Source: Rhyacophila brunnea
Lineage: Eukaryota > Arthropoda > Insecta > Trichoptera > Rhyacophilidae
Assembly: GCA_022495005.1 (NCBI GenBank)
Contig: JAGYXB010002071.1
Span: 124,001-188,000 of the forward strand
DNA length: 64,000 nucleotides
Direction: 5' to 3'
Within the stretch, counting starts at the first letter, position 1. Each line of letters opens with the position of its first letter. This document shows positions 34,497 through 46,900 of this stretch, piece after piece. The notes under the pieces were generated by a model. The model saw nothing but the letters and a program-made list of their open reading frames with translations, had not been told where the DNA came from and did no database searches. The position numbers and the translations under genes were made by a program.

Positions 34497-34668
34497 TAAG
34501 AGACTATTGGTTTCAAAGTCAGTTATTTCCATTTTTACTTTTTTTGATATTTTTCTTGATTCATAATATCATAATATGATGGAAAAGTACACACAGAAAC
34601 AGAACATAATATTATGTATATTTATAAAATATCAAATCAAGCTCTGTTTGTTAGTGAAATAGTATTAA

Positions 34669-35082
34669 CTGTAGGTTGATTGCAAAGTTGGTTATATTCA
34701 TCAGCTGCCATTTTCTATATTTTTCGACCAACTTTAAACATGATTTTTTAATACTTTTAATAACAAAAATCATATTTTATTGCTATTTGCTATTTTTAAA
34801 TTCTTTATTAAATGCGTTTATTAATACGCTTGAAGGTTTTTTGCGATTATCTCAAAATGGTGGAATATGGAGGTAACCGACTTACGAAACTAATAGCCTA
34901 TTTTATAGAATATTTTCTTTTTGAAAATATGGAAACAAAGTTAATAATTATTAGAAAAATGCGAATGGCAAAATACAATATCACAAAATTCATTAAAATT
35001 AATTAAACAACCCATGTTAAAAGTTGATTGAATAATATAAAAAAAATGTGGATTATGACTGACTTTGCAATCAACCTACGGT
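34669..35082. mobile_element. TTAA-flanked MITE
   Basis: 414 bp with inverted ends GTAGGTTGATTGCAAAGT / ACTTTGCAATCAACCTAC and TTAA on each side, as for piggyBac-type insertion. A related sequence begins at 59793 after TTAA but lacks a clean right end. The two loci also share DNA upstream of the left end, so part of the similarity is an older, larger repeat. Confidence 0.62.
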
Positions 35083-35086
35083 TTAA

Positions 35087-36285
35087 TTCTATCTTAATTA
35101 ATAACAAATAGAGCCGGCTTTGATTGTTAATGTATATACGGATGGTGGAAAAATACTTGGGAGAACCAAAACCGCCCTTCATGCTCTAGCAATATTATCA
35201 CAATTACACACGATGAAGATCTTTTGTGTTATATCATTCGTTCTCGGTCCAAAAGGTATAATCATAAAAAAACCTTCAGAGCATTCTTATATTAAATATT
35301 GAGTTTTCCTTTATTCTGACTTAAACTGAATAAGACCCAACTCTGTGTGTATTGTTATTCTTTTTCTCTCCTTACTACAACAGGCAATCTCTACTTACAT
35401 CTAGTTAAACGTGTCGATTGAAAAAATAATCTATAGATTTCATTCAGTTGGACTCAGATACATAATTTGGAATTTAATTTTGAAATTTCACAGATTGGGG
35501 AATTTTACAAATTCAAGGTAGGTAATTTATATATACGTAATTAACTGTCAAAAATTATCAAAATGTTATCAATAATGAATTAGCCGCTACTGTATGTCTC
35601 ACGTAGATTATATTATATCTAGCAGATTATTAAATATCAGTTTAATATGATCATTCAATAGGTAATGCTGTCGTGGCGAACCAATGGGCAAGGTTCAAAT
35701 TTTACATTCCAAAAGTGGAGTTGTTTTTTATACTCAATTTATCTAAAATCTATTATTTTTTTTTTAAATTTACTTAATTTGGCAGTACTGACTTGTTTAC
35801 ATTAGTTAACAAAAAAATAAAATTACCTATTGCAGTTTATACTTTTAAAGAAAAAAAAAACTTTTAAAAGAATTCAACTCAGTAATTATGTGATATGTTT
35901 AATTCAATGGAAAATTAGCAAATCGCTATTTTGACAATCTTTAGCTAAATATAATAATATGACTATAATCAACTATTTTCATCATGTGAATTATTTCAAA
36001 TGGAAAGCTTTACATTGCCTTCGTATTTGTTTGACTGAAACAAGTGTCTTATAAACCGCACCGCGTTTTCAATTTTTTTTTAACTACTTACATAATATTA
36101 TACATTTCTAAAACAGACAATTATTGTAACTTGTTTAATAGTCATTATTTATTAAGAAAATCTATGATTTTGGTTTGTTTGCAGGAATCTTTGATTTTCA
36201 TACAGTTCAAATTTTCCTAAGAGCTATTATATCGTTATATTCCAATTCCCATTGGTCGATGTACTCCAATAAAATTTCAACAGAA
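35087..36285. other. Intergenic AT-rich DNA
   Basis: No gene, element end or repeat recognised. Confidence 0.5.
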
Positions 36286-37262
36286 GTCAGTACCGTGTCT
36301 GACTAATGCGATTGATAATTTTTTCTTCCTCACTTTCAGTCTCATTCTCTTTCTCTTCCGGTTGAATGAGATTGGAAATAATATCCGCGTCACTCATTAT
36401 TTGCAAACCTGGATCACGGGAATCATATTCTAACCACTTATCAATATTTTCTCTATCAACATTTTCAAAGTCATGTAAATTTATTTGCACACATTTCAGA
36501 TACTATTTCACTTGTCTCAGGCTCGATAGAATCCAAAAAATCACTTTCTACATTTGGTAGAATTTTCCTTCATGATCAAACGAGTGTTATTGACTTTATT
36601 TTGTACCAAGATTGAGTTACTCCATGTGTCGCATCCAGTATTGTGATTTTTTTTCAGAATTTAATTAAATCGTCATCTTTGTTGCAAAGGTTTAATGAGA
36701 CGACCCCTTGATTGATGGGTTAAAGATTAGGTGGTAAAAATTATGCAACCATAAGGCCGTCGTCCTTTTTCAATATGCTTTCATTTGGATGAGAAGGAGC
36801 ATTGTCTAATAACAGCACTGCTATCTATGGTAATCCCTTACTTTTCACAAAATCTCTCCTGGAACCCATTTAGTTTTGAACCAATCTTCAAAGATCCTTC
36901 TATCCATCCATGCTCCTTTCTGGTTGTGATAATCAACTTATTTCTCTTATTTCTGTTCCGCTATATGATCTTGATTTTTTCGCTTTTCCAGTCACCAAAA
37001 GTTTCATTTTGTGTGCACCAATTATTGTGATACGTTCTTTAGATGATTTATGACCTGAAATGGATGTTTCTTTAGATGAAGCAAGTGTTTTTGTAGGCAA
37101 ACACTTCCAATATGCTTGTCTCATCGGTATTATATATTTGATCGTATTGCAAACCTTCCGATTGTAATTATTCTTCAAATTCGATGCGGAATTTATCAGT
37201 GGTGTCAACATCTCCACTGTAACGTTCTTCCTGCATTGTAAGTTCCCGAATACCATGTCATT
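36286..37262 (-). pseudogene. Decayed Tigger/pogo transposase
   Basis: Minus-strand pieces in several frames read, in order, YNTDETSILEVF (first catalytic D), a serine-rich KSSKERITI...AHKMKLLVTGKAKKSRS, LLLDNAPSHPNESIL (second D) and GLMVA-FLPPNL-PINQGVV, then an acidic C-terminal stretch (EEKENETESEEEK). This is the DDE domain order of Tigger/pogo (jerky/CENP-B-like) transposases. Frameshifts and stops (VA*FLPPNL*P) show it is dead. The hAT at 37337 lies just upstream and may have separated it from its 5' part. Confidence 0.8.
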
Positions 37263-37336
37263 CTTTTTTTCTTTAAATTAAATTCATTCACGGATAATCC
37301 TGCAAACCGGATAACCCACACACGGATGATCAGGAG

Positions 37337-39085
37337 TAGAGATTGCAATACTGGTATTTCAAAACCGGTATACCAGTATCTTTAGATACCGAAATACTGG
37401 TTTTAAAGTATTATAAGAAAGGTATTTAATGTGGAAACAAAATGTATTAATTAACATAAAAAGCTTAAGGGGGGACATGCTCGTTGAAGGTCAAAATTGA
37501 GTTTTTATTGTATTTTCAAACCATGATCCTGAACACTCCTTAAACGTTGTAGATAATCTATTTATATAATTTTGAAGCCTTATTATCCTTTATAGTTATT
37601 TTAAACATTTGATGACTGCATAAAGTATTTTTGTTACATAAAATAGTATTCTTTTAAACCTCTCGCTCTAATGTTTTAGAATATAGTCATATTTCGGTAC
37701 ATAACTGTACAGTGGTGTTAAGATTTTTTACATTTATTAATTTTTAAACGCATTTATAAAACCATTGGTATAATTTATTACGAGATAATTTTTGTAAAAT
37801 ATTCACGATAAAAAATTATATTGATAATCTCTGTGATCCCAAATTTGACAAGAATTAGGCATTTTATTATTCAAAAAATCGGCAAGATTAACAGATTTGA
37901 AGATGATTCTAAAGATACTTATTATAAGCTATGTCTTTGTCCATTCGAGTGTGATAAACATCTTATGAATAATGATTGCTTTATAATAATTATTGACCTA
38001 AGAATAAAGTAGTGTTTTTTTGAAATACGCCATTTCTTTTGTCATTCCCCAGTGGTTAAGCTACAACATACGGCCGTAGCCATAAATTGACAAACTATAA
38101 TTGAAGTAGGGAGTAAAATGATATTGACGCGCGTGTTTGAACATGTACCGTTTAAAAAAAATTTTAAAAAAATCGGTTAGGTACATGTTCAAACACGCGC
38201 GTTAACATAATTTTACTCCCTACTTAATTATAGTTTGTCAATTTATGGCTACGGCCGTATGTTGTAGCTTAACCACTAGGGAATGACAAAGAAATGGCGT
38301 ATTTCAAAAAAACACTACCTTATTCTTAGGTCAATAACTATTATAAAGCAATCATTATTCATAAGATGTTTATCACACTGAATGGTCAAAGACATAGCTT
38401 ATAATAAGTATCTTTAGAATCATCTTCAAATGTGTTAATCTTGCCGATTTTTTGAATAATAAAATGCCTAATTCTTGTCAAATTTGGGATCACAGATTAT
38501 CAATATAATTTTTTATCGTGAATATTTTACAAAAATTATCTCGTAATAAATTATACTAATGGTTTCATAAATGCGTTTAAAAATTAATAAATGTAAAAAA
38601 TTTAACATCACTGCACAGTTATGTACCGAAATATGACTATATTCTAAAACATTAGAGCGAGAGGTTTAAAAGAATACTATTTTATGTAACAAAAATACTT
38701 TATGCAGTCATCAAATGTTTAAAATAACAATAAAGGATAATAAGGCTTCAAAATGATATAAATAGATTATCTACAACGTTTAAGGAGTGTCCAGGATCAT
38801 GGTTTGAAAATACAATAAAAACTCAATTTTGACCTACGACGAGCACGTGGGCCGTTAACATGACGTAATTTTTTTGTAGGGTTATGCGATATCAGGTTTA
38901 CCTCCGTGGCCCTTCATTGTCCTTAGTGACCAGCAATGACACATGCTATAAAATATTAATATTATATTGGTAGATATTTCTGTTTTTTTTTAAATTATTT
39001 TACGAATACCGGTATTAACACCGGTATTCAATAGAAAATACTGAAATACCGGTATTGGTATTTTCATCCGCTATTGCAATCCCTA
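37337..39085. mobile_element. hAT-type element, copy D, carrying a foldback insertion
   Basis: Ends TAGAGATTGCAATAC / ATTGCAATCCCTA with a perfect 8-bp duplication ATCAGGAG (37329-37336, 39086-39093). Same family as 404-1047. Without the internal foldback element it would be about 360 bp. Confidence 0.87.
37469..38854. mobile_element. 1.39-kb foldback element (near-perfect palindrome), TTAA-flanked
   Basis: Two arms of about 680 bp, inverted and highly similar, around a ~30-bp spacer (38150-38179). Flanked by TTAA (37465-68, 38855-58), the piggyBac-type target. Outer ends share ACNTGCTCGT. A 63-codon ORF in the left arm (37821-38012) is mirrored in the right and resembles no known protein. 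Inserted in hAT copy D. Confidence 0.8.
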
Positions 39086-39669
39086 ATCAGGAGTTTATTG
39101 TATATTCAACTTTTACACCATTGTGGAAAATAGTTTGGCATACCTGAAGTAGTGCGTACTTTGTTTTAATTTAATAATAATTATAGAAGATAATTGATTT
39201 TTGAGTGAAAAGTTCAATTTATAATACGTAATTATGTCAGGCCATAATAAATTATTATATCAATGTAATCCCAGCTTGATTTGATACTGAGATAAGTAAG
39301 TCAAATATTGGAATGTTTATCTCAATATAAATGTTTCTATATTATTATATTATATATTATGAAATGTCCATAACAAGTGCACTATGAACATTTATTAAAT
39401 GCATCAATCATTGAAATGAATATTAAGATGCAAACGCAGCACATGTGTGTTTCTATTATTTAATATACACATTTGCAGCCAAGGCCAAAGTTGCAGGATG
39501 CTATTAGTAGGCCATCTTTTATTACAACTAATTAGGGGTGGAAACCTGACATTGTTTGTCATTCTGTGTTACCATTTTTATTTTTTATTATAACTACAAG
39601 ATGAAACCTTAAAATCATTTTGTAATATTTAAAGAGTTTTATACCTATTTATGGTGCATATATATATTT

Positions 39670-40015
39670 ATTGCACAGAACAGATAATAAATAGAATTCC
39701 GATAGGCTATATACCAATACAGTAAATTTTGAAGCATGGTTTTGAATGTGTGAGTGTCCTACGAAAATGAACCACGCATTATAGACATGCAATAGTGTGT
39801 GTAATACACCAATATTAATTGAGCGTCGATCCATAAACCGAGAGCAGTATTATCAGTATTCGACGTATGACGTATTCTTGACACGTGTTTAAATTTATCC
39901 CGTATTCTTCCTTACTCGAGATCGGTTGCCAGCTTCTCTTTACCCATTAGGTATTTCAGTTCCCATTATTTCTGAGTTCCCTGATTTATTGCCTGAAAAT
40001 GTCAAAAGTCAAATC
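39670..40015. repeat. Duplicated ~340-bp repeat, unit 1
   Basis: Aligns in the same orientation with 40083-40411. Shared blocks include AATAAATAGAATTCCGATA, CATAAACCGAGAGCAG, ACTCGAGATCGGTTGC and TTATTTCTGAGTTCCCTG. No coding capacity recognised. Confidence 0.75.
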
Positions 40016-40082
40016 CTGGGTCACTGATACCAACCTTTATGGAAGTGTATTATATCAAAAGAAAAACGTTATTAATAGTACC

Positions 40083-40411
40083 ACTCACAGAACCGATTAA
40101 TAAATAGAATTCCGATATGCTATACCCCAATACACTACATTTTGACGCAGGGTTTTGAAGCGTGAGTGTCCTATGAAAATTAACTACACATAGACGTGCA
40201 ATAGTGCGTGTTGCAACCATCAAATACATCAATATTGAATGAGCGTCGGTGCATAAACCGAGAGCAGCAGTAGCAGAACGAACGACAAGCTTAGAATAAC
40301 GTATTCTTGACACATGTGTTTAAAGTTTATCCCATATTCTTCCACACTCGAGATCGGTTGCTTGTTACTCCACACCCGTATTTCAGTTCCCATTATTTCT
40401 GAGTTCCCTGG
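40083..40411. repeat. Duplicated ~340-bp repeat, unit 2
   Basis: Second unit of the direct duplication, starting about 410 bp downstream of the first, diverged by many substitutions and small indels. Either two insertions of one repeat family or an old tandem duplication. Confidence 0.75.
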
Positions 40412-40573
40412 TACCACTAGTATATATCATTGTTTTTTGTATTCACGTAAGTAGGTATATAAACCTTCAGTTAATGCAAATTTGTCGGTAGGTATCTGAA
40501 AAATCTTATTTTGTATTTTTGAAACTTACTTATCTTTATCTTATATCTATATGTAAAATAAAACATTTAAATA

Positions 40574-41870
40574 CGAGGGTGGGTCAATAAGTCCTTAGAA
40601 AAGCCGACAGGTGGCGCGACTAGTACTGTAAGCGGTTTGTTTTCATGCAGCTGCACTACCGATTCAGTATGCTGCGAAGTTTCAATCAGATTGGTCGGGT
40701 TGTTGTGTGTTTCTCGTACATTTAAAAAAAAAATTTGCTTGTGGAAAATGGAAAAATGGAAAATGGAGAAATTGAGTTTAGAGCTGTTATTAAACATTTT
40801 AATATAAAAGGGTTAACAGCAAAGGAAATAAAAAATGAGTTGGATTTAGTTCACTGCATATCTGCTCCTTCACTTGCAACTATTTATAACTGGTTAAATG
40901 AAGTTAAACGTGGTCGTACATCAACAAAGGATGAACCACGCTCAGGACGTCCTGTAGAGGTGACTACACCAGAAATGATCAATAAAATCCACTATATGGT
41001 GTTAAGTGACCGAAGATTAAAGTTGAGTGAGATAATTGAGGTTACAGGGATCTCACAAGGTAGCGTCATTTCTATTTTACATGACAAATTGGGCATGAAA
41101 AAAATTTCTGCAAGATGGGTGCCGCGTTTGCTCACAGTCGGCAATAAACGCAATAGGGTGGTGGCCTCTAAAGCCCTGTTGTCGCTCATGAAACGCAATC
41201 CGGATGAATTTTTTCATCGCTTTGTGACTGTAGATGAAACATGGATACACCACTATACTCCCGAGACGAAAGAACAGTCAAAGCAGTGGATTGCGAAAGG
41301 CGAACCATGTACAAAGAAGGCGAAAACCGTAAAATCAGCTGTTAAGGTTATGGCTACTGTATTTTGGGATGCACGTGGAATTATTTTCGTTGACTATTTG
41401 GAAAAAGGAAAACAATAACAGGGGATTATTATGCATCTTTATTGGACCAGCTAAAAAACGAAATTGAAGAAAAACGGCCTCATTTAAACAGGAAAAAAAT
41501 CCTCTTTCATCAGGACAATGCCCGTGTTCACATGTTTACGATCAATGGCTAAAATTGAAGAATTGAAGTTCGAATTGGTCGACCACCCACCGTATTCGCC
41601 AGATTTAGCCCCAGTGACTTTTTCCTTTTCCCAAACTTAAAAAAATGGCTAAGTGGACAACGTTTTTTTTCAAATGAAGAAGTCATCGATCGGACAAATG
41701 CTTATTTTGAGGACCTTCCAAAACTTATTTTTCTGACGGTTTAAAAAAAATTGAGAAACGTCTAACCAAGTGTATTGAGCTCCAAGGAGATTATGTTGAG
41801 AAATAAAAAAAAATACAAAAATAAAAACTGTTTTAATGCTTTTTTCTAAGGAATTATTGACCCACCCTCG
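40574..41870 (+). mobile_element. Mariner element, decayed full-length copy
   Basis: 1297 bp, inverted ends CGAGGGTGGGTCAATAAGTC / CCTAAGGAATTATTGACCC..., flanked by the TA target. Structure is complete but the transposase gene is broken. A 518-bp derivative lies at 62470. Confidence 0.93.
40756..41804 (+). pseudogene. Mariner transposase pseudogene (D,D34D type)
   Basis: The open part (40756-41418) starts MENGEIEFRAVIKHFNIKG with two N-terminal HTH regions (TIYNWLNEVKRG, SGRPVEVT, ISQGSVISILHDKLGMKKIS), then WVPRLLT and the first catalytic D in VDETWIHHYTPE. After 41418 the frame is lost at an A-rich run, but HQDNARVH (second D) and HPPYSPDLAP (third D) follow in other frames, with further single-base losses compared with the copy at 62470. 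Cut-and-paste transposase, now inactive. Confidence 0.92.
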
Positions 41871-41872
41871 TA

Positions 41873-43825
41873 TTACGCTTAACTTTATGACAGTGTCTTA
41901 AATGTCATAAATGTCAAAATGTCATAAATGTGCTTAACTTTATGACAAAAAATTAAATTTTATATACTTAATGTTTTACAAAAAGTGTTCATAAACTGGC
42001 ATCTGAAAATCTAAGTTCGGTCGTGCCACAAATTTTCATCAAAAAACTGAAATTTCCTTGTGACATTTCATATTGATTTTCATAGCAACGCACATAATAT
42101 ATAACAATTTAGTTGCTAGGACCCCTTTAGCCAATAATAAATAGTCTTTTGTTTCAATGTTTTTGTTGTAGAAAAAAAGAACAGCTCTATCTAATATGTT
42201 TTATTCAAAATCATTGGGTATACTGTAGACCGATTATTCTCAAAATGCAGTTGCATGGATACCACAAATATTTATAATTAATAATGTGATTAAATTGATT
42301 ATATATTTAAAATACATCTATAAATCTTAAAATTGACATTGGTGTGACTGTTGTAATGTTTTAAATTTTTTAATATTCTAAATTGTTCTCTGATATCAAA
42401 ATTATTGTAAGATTTATAATAAAGATAATAATAGGATTAATGTAAAATTCAAGATTATATTATTTAATATAAAATAATATTATGATATAAATATTTCTTT
42501 TCATGAAGATGTCTTTAAGTCTATTATCTCTATTCACTATGCCATTATAGTGTATTATCTACTTGCTTGTGTATGTTAAATTGTGGAATATGTATATGTG
42601 TGTTGGTAAAGTTTCGCCATACATTTATGTATTGTATTTCAAAGTGGTGGCTGTTGATAAACTCACAATATATTATATACAGAGCAGGATAAAGATATAG
42701 GCCATGTAATTATAATATTATCAAAATATCTTTAAGCTTATGTCTTGTCAATTTATTTCTGTAAAGCAGTTTACGCACAGAAAATAAACGCAATACCAAT
42801 TAAAAATTTCAACAATATCTTTCAAATTGATTTGCATGTGTCAACTGCAACATTCAAATGTATGAGACGTCATCGTAAGTAAACTATATGTGCGAAAGTA
42901 GTATCTTGAATGTTCATTATACCAGTGCTCCGGATGGATCCAGTGGATCAAAGTGATGAGTTCTGTCTACATTGAGCTTGTATTTTTAAAGTTTGTTCTG
43001 TACTCTGTATGTAACTGACGCTTAAGATACTTTAAGACAGAAATTCTGGAATATCTTCCAAACAAAAACTCGTAGCAGTTCCTCGTGTATTGGAGGATAG
43101 TTGTATTGAACTCCAGATATTTGAATGAGAAATAAAAAAAAAATTATAACACTTATCGCTTCGTTGAATTCTTACTATTGCAATTTGAATCACTCCTGAT
43201 GTCAGGCCATAAAACACAAGAAATACAAAGTCCGCTAAATGTCCTCAAATATTGTGCATTTCGTTTACATAACAAACTTTAATAATTATGATGTACATAT
43301 AGAAAATAACACAATCTTTAACACATTTATTCTATACTTTTCAACACTCGAGAATTGTACCTTCTTACAGCCACACCCAGAAGGTAACGCACTTCCCTTG
43401 TTTTTGTGTTTTCTTGTAAAAGCATGTAAAGGTATGTTTGTTTAAATTACAAATGAAAAAAATTCCTTGGCGGAATTTGAAACTTATCCATTAAGCTTTC
43501 AACCCATCTGAAGGGTTGACAGCTTAACAAATAAGAGCACTCACCCAGAAAGTGAAAGATGTTTTTTTTTTTTAATCTAATATAAGGGTGTGGAGTGTTT
43601 CTGTAAAATATCCTGTATTTGAGTCTCGCCACATTAGTCAAATCGGTTATAGGATACAAAATTATTATAGACGCCACGGAATATCACCTTTTATTTTAGC
43701 TATTTGTGTGTGCGCTTTTTAAAAATAGCCCATTTCTCTGTCCTGTCCTGTATAATGTTTATCTGTGAACTCGATGAGTGTAGAGTGGCCGATATTTTAT
43801 TATTTTTCTTGTTAACAATTTGCAG
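41873..43825 (+). other. Region upstream of the CD36-like gene
   Basis: AT-rich with no recognised gene. The promoter and any 5'UTR exon of the CD36-like gene may lie here, but I see no confident core promoter motif. Confidence 0.4.
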
Positions 43826-43851
43826 ATTCAGCCCATTCATTTGCGGTAGTG

Positions 43852-43968
43852 ATGGCGTGCAGTAAAGTTGGGCTCTATGTCCAATTTGGATTCGGGATAG
43901 TGATATTGGTAGTGTCAATTGTACTAGTAGCTGTGTGGCCATCTATCTACTATGGAATTCTTTCTAAT
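43852..43968 (+). CDS. CD36-like exon 1: cytosolic tip and membrane anchor
   Basis: 39 codons, MACSKVGLYV then the hydrophobic anchor, WPSIYYGILSN, donor GTAAGT. The ATG is followed by a near-N-terminal cysteine (position 3), a palmitoylation site in CD36 relatives. A pyrimidine-rich TTTGCAG at 43819-43825 suggests a 5'UTR splice acceptor 26 bp before the ATG, so the promoter may lie further upstream. Confidence 0.88.
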
Positions 43969-46900
43969 GTAAGTTGTATATTATTTAAATTATAATATTT
44001 TTTTTATTAATTTTCTTCTGGAAGTTATCCAATTTAAATAAGTGATATTTGTTTGTTTTAAATAATATTCATTCATTCACTTGTATGGTGTCCGGATGTA
44101 AATGAAAACATAATAATGTCTACAGAGACAACACCACAGTCATAAAACAAAATGTCAACAAATAGTAGTCTTAGTTTAATGAAAACAAATACAGTACTCT
44201 CTCAGTAATCCGGCACCCCAAAAACCAGACAAGTGTCCAATTAGTGAAAGCGGCGGATTATAGTGCATACATACAAAATATGTATAAAATTAAAACAGGT
44301 ATTTCATATAAATAGTTTTTTTATTGAGAAATTTGTACTAGCAATTTACAGTTTTATTTATAATCAAAATCAAGTATTTACTAAATTATACATATTTATA
44401 AACTAAGTAGATTAACTAAATATTTAACAGTAAATCACTTGACATAACCAGTTGTTCAGTGAGGCAGATTTTCTTGAATGGCTTAGGATTCCTGGCTTTC
44501 CCTATGACCAAAAGGTTCAGTTTGTGTGTCCCGGTTGCATTGAAGCACGGCATAATTGTGATGCAGTCCTTGGGCACTTTCCTCCCTGGTACATTACTTT
44601 CTTCGCGAACGTACGTTTTACGAAGGAGAAGTTTCCAAAATAAACCCGTCTCATCTGCGTTGTATACTTGTACGCGGCGGACTACTGAATTTGACAATCG
44701 GATACCGGCGAATTATAGAGCTTGATTTTGTACTTTCAACTAGTAAAAATAACGGCGGATTATAGTAGTTGTCGGATAATCGAGCGGCGGATTACTGAGA
44801 GTGTACTGTACTTATGTATGACTGACAGTTTAGTTTACACACTTTATGTCGAATCTTAACAGCCTACCTCCACTATTCGTCGTTGGTATATTATGAAAGT
44901 GCAGGGTGACTTTTAGTTCTACAGAGATCACCGCTAAGATGTTTACCGTAATGATAAAATGGTACAGCTATAATTCTAATGTTTACGTTAGCTATAAGCC
45001 ATTCGGCATTGCAGGTTCATCTGTAGTAAGCGTGACACTTGTGATCTGAAATATATTTTTCGGATTAACTCAGTAACAAAAAGCCTTACAAGCCTAAAAC
45101 AAGATTTTATAGTATGTTCGTGAAGTTATAAATTACTGCAAATAAGTAATCAAATCAAGAATGTCGGGCCATTACAGATGATATTAACTTTACCTATTCA
45201 ACCATACAAAGAATGTTTTGGAATAATTATCAAATATTGTAATGCAGAGTCCGATAGTTTCTGTCTTTATTAGCTCAAACTCTTTGATTTTACCTTATTT
45301 TACATAATGACATATTTGCTTCTATTGGTAATCTTTTGATAAAAAATGGATTAGGTATCATTGTCACAAGAAGATTGATTAGTGTCATATGACTTGTGTT
45401 CATGTTCTATTATCAATTCATCATCATCATCATCAGCCTGAATCTATCCACTGCTGGATGAAGGCCTCTTCAAGTTGCTTCCACTTCTCTCGGTCCTGTG
45501 CATTGCGTTGCCACGTACTTCCGCAGAACTTTATCATTTCATCGATCCAGCGGCCTCTAGGTCTACCTTGTGGACGCTTTGTACTTCTTGGATACCACTG
45601 GATGACTAGATTTGTCCAACGATTGTCTCTTCTTCGAGCTATGTGTCCAGCCCATCTCCATTTAAGACTTTTAATAAACTCTATTACATCGCAAACCCTT
45701 GTCTGCTTCCTTATCCACTTATTCCTCTTTTTGTCCTTTCGCGTTATGCCCAGCATGCACCTCTCCATACCACGTTGTGCCACTCTAAGTTTCTGGATCT
45801 CTATTTAACTTAGGGTCCATGTTTCACACGCATATGTGATCACGGGAAGCACACACTGGTTGAACACTTTGCGCTTTAGGCACAGTGGAAGGTCACTTTT
45901 GAAGACATTATTCAGGCTGCCAAAAGCACTCCAGCCTAGCTTTACTCTGCGAACAATTTCATCAAATATACATCCATCTATAGATACTTGTTGTCCCAGA
46001 TAGATGTAGCTTTTCACCTGTTCGAGCTGAGTGCCATTGATGAGGATCTCTTTTTGGCCTGCAAAGCAGTTGGACATGACTTTCGTCTTTGTTACATTTA
46101 TTTTCAAACCTACTTTGTTGTTTACTTCAGCGAATTTCTGCATTCTGCTTTGGAGGTCTTCTGAGTCTTACGAAAAAATTACTATGTCATCGGCAAAGCG
46201 CAGATGACTTAGGTATTCTCCATTTATGGGGATCCCTTTGTCATTCCAGTCAAGTTGCTTGAATAAGTCTCCAAGGGTAGCTGTAAATAGTTTAGGTGAG
46301 ATTGTATCACCTTGTCGGACTCCTTTGCTGATAGGAAATCTACGCGATGGTTTATGGAGATTTACAGATGCTGTTGCGCTACTGTATATATTATTGAAAA
46401 TATTTATATAGCGCCCAGGGATTCCTTGTTTTCTGAGTGCGTCGGGTATTGAATATTTCTTTATCGAATCAAACGCCTTCTCATAGTCTATAAACCCATG
46501 CATAGTGGCAGTTTGTATTCCTGGTACCGCTCTATGATTTCTCTGACGACTTGGATATGGTCCATAGTGCTGTATCCTCCTCTAAATCCGGCTTGTTCTC
46601 TCGGTTGGTTCTCGTCTAGTACATTTTGCAGACGGTTTGAGAGAATTTTGTGAACGTCTTGTAGAGAATAGGGAGTAGACTTATTGGACGATAATTTGCT
46701 AGGTCTTCTCTGTCACCCTTTTTGTGAAGAATGACAATGCTGGCATTTTTCCATACCTCTGGGACATCCTCTTTGCATATGCAGGCTGTGAACAATTGTG
46801 CAAGTACTTCATTTGCATCCTTTCCTGCTTTTTGAGGATATCTATCGTTAAACCGTCTTCCCCGGGGGCTTTCCCACTTTTCATGTAATTTAAAGCATGG

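Noticed and set aside
37821..38012. 63-codon ORF in the foldback arm
   Set aside because: The other arm has the same sequence inverted, and nothing resembles a known protein; likely chance in AT-rich DNA.
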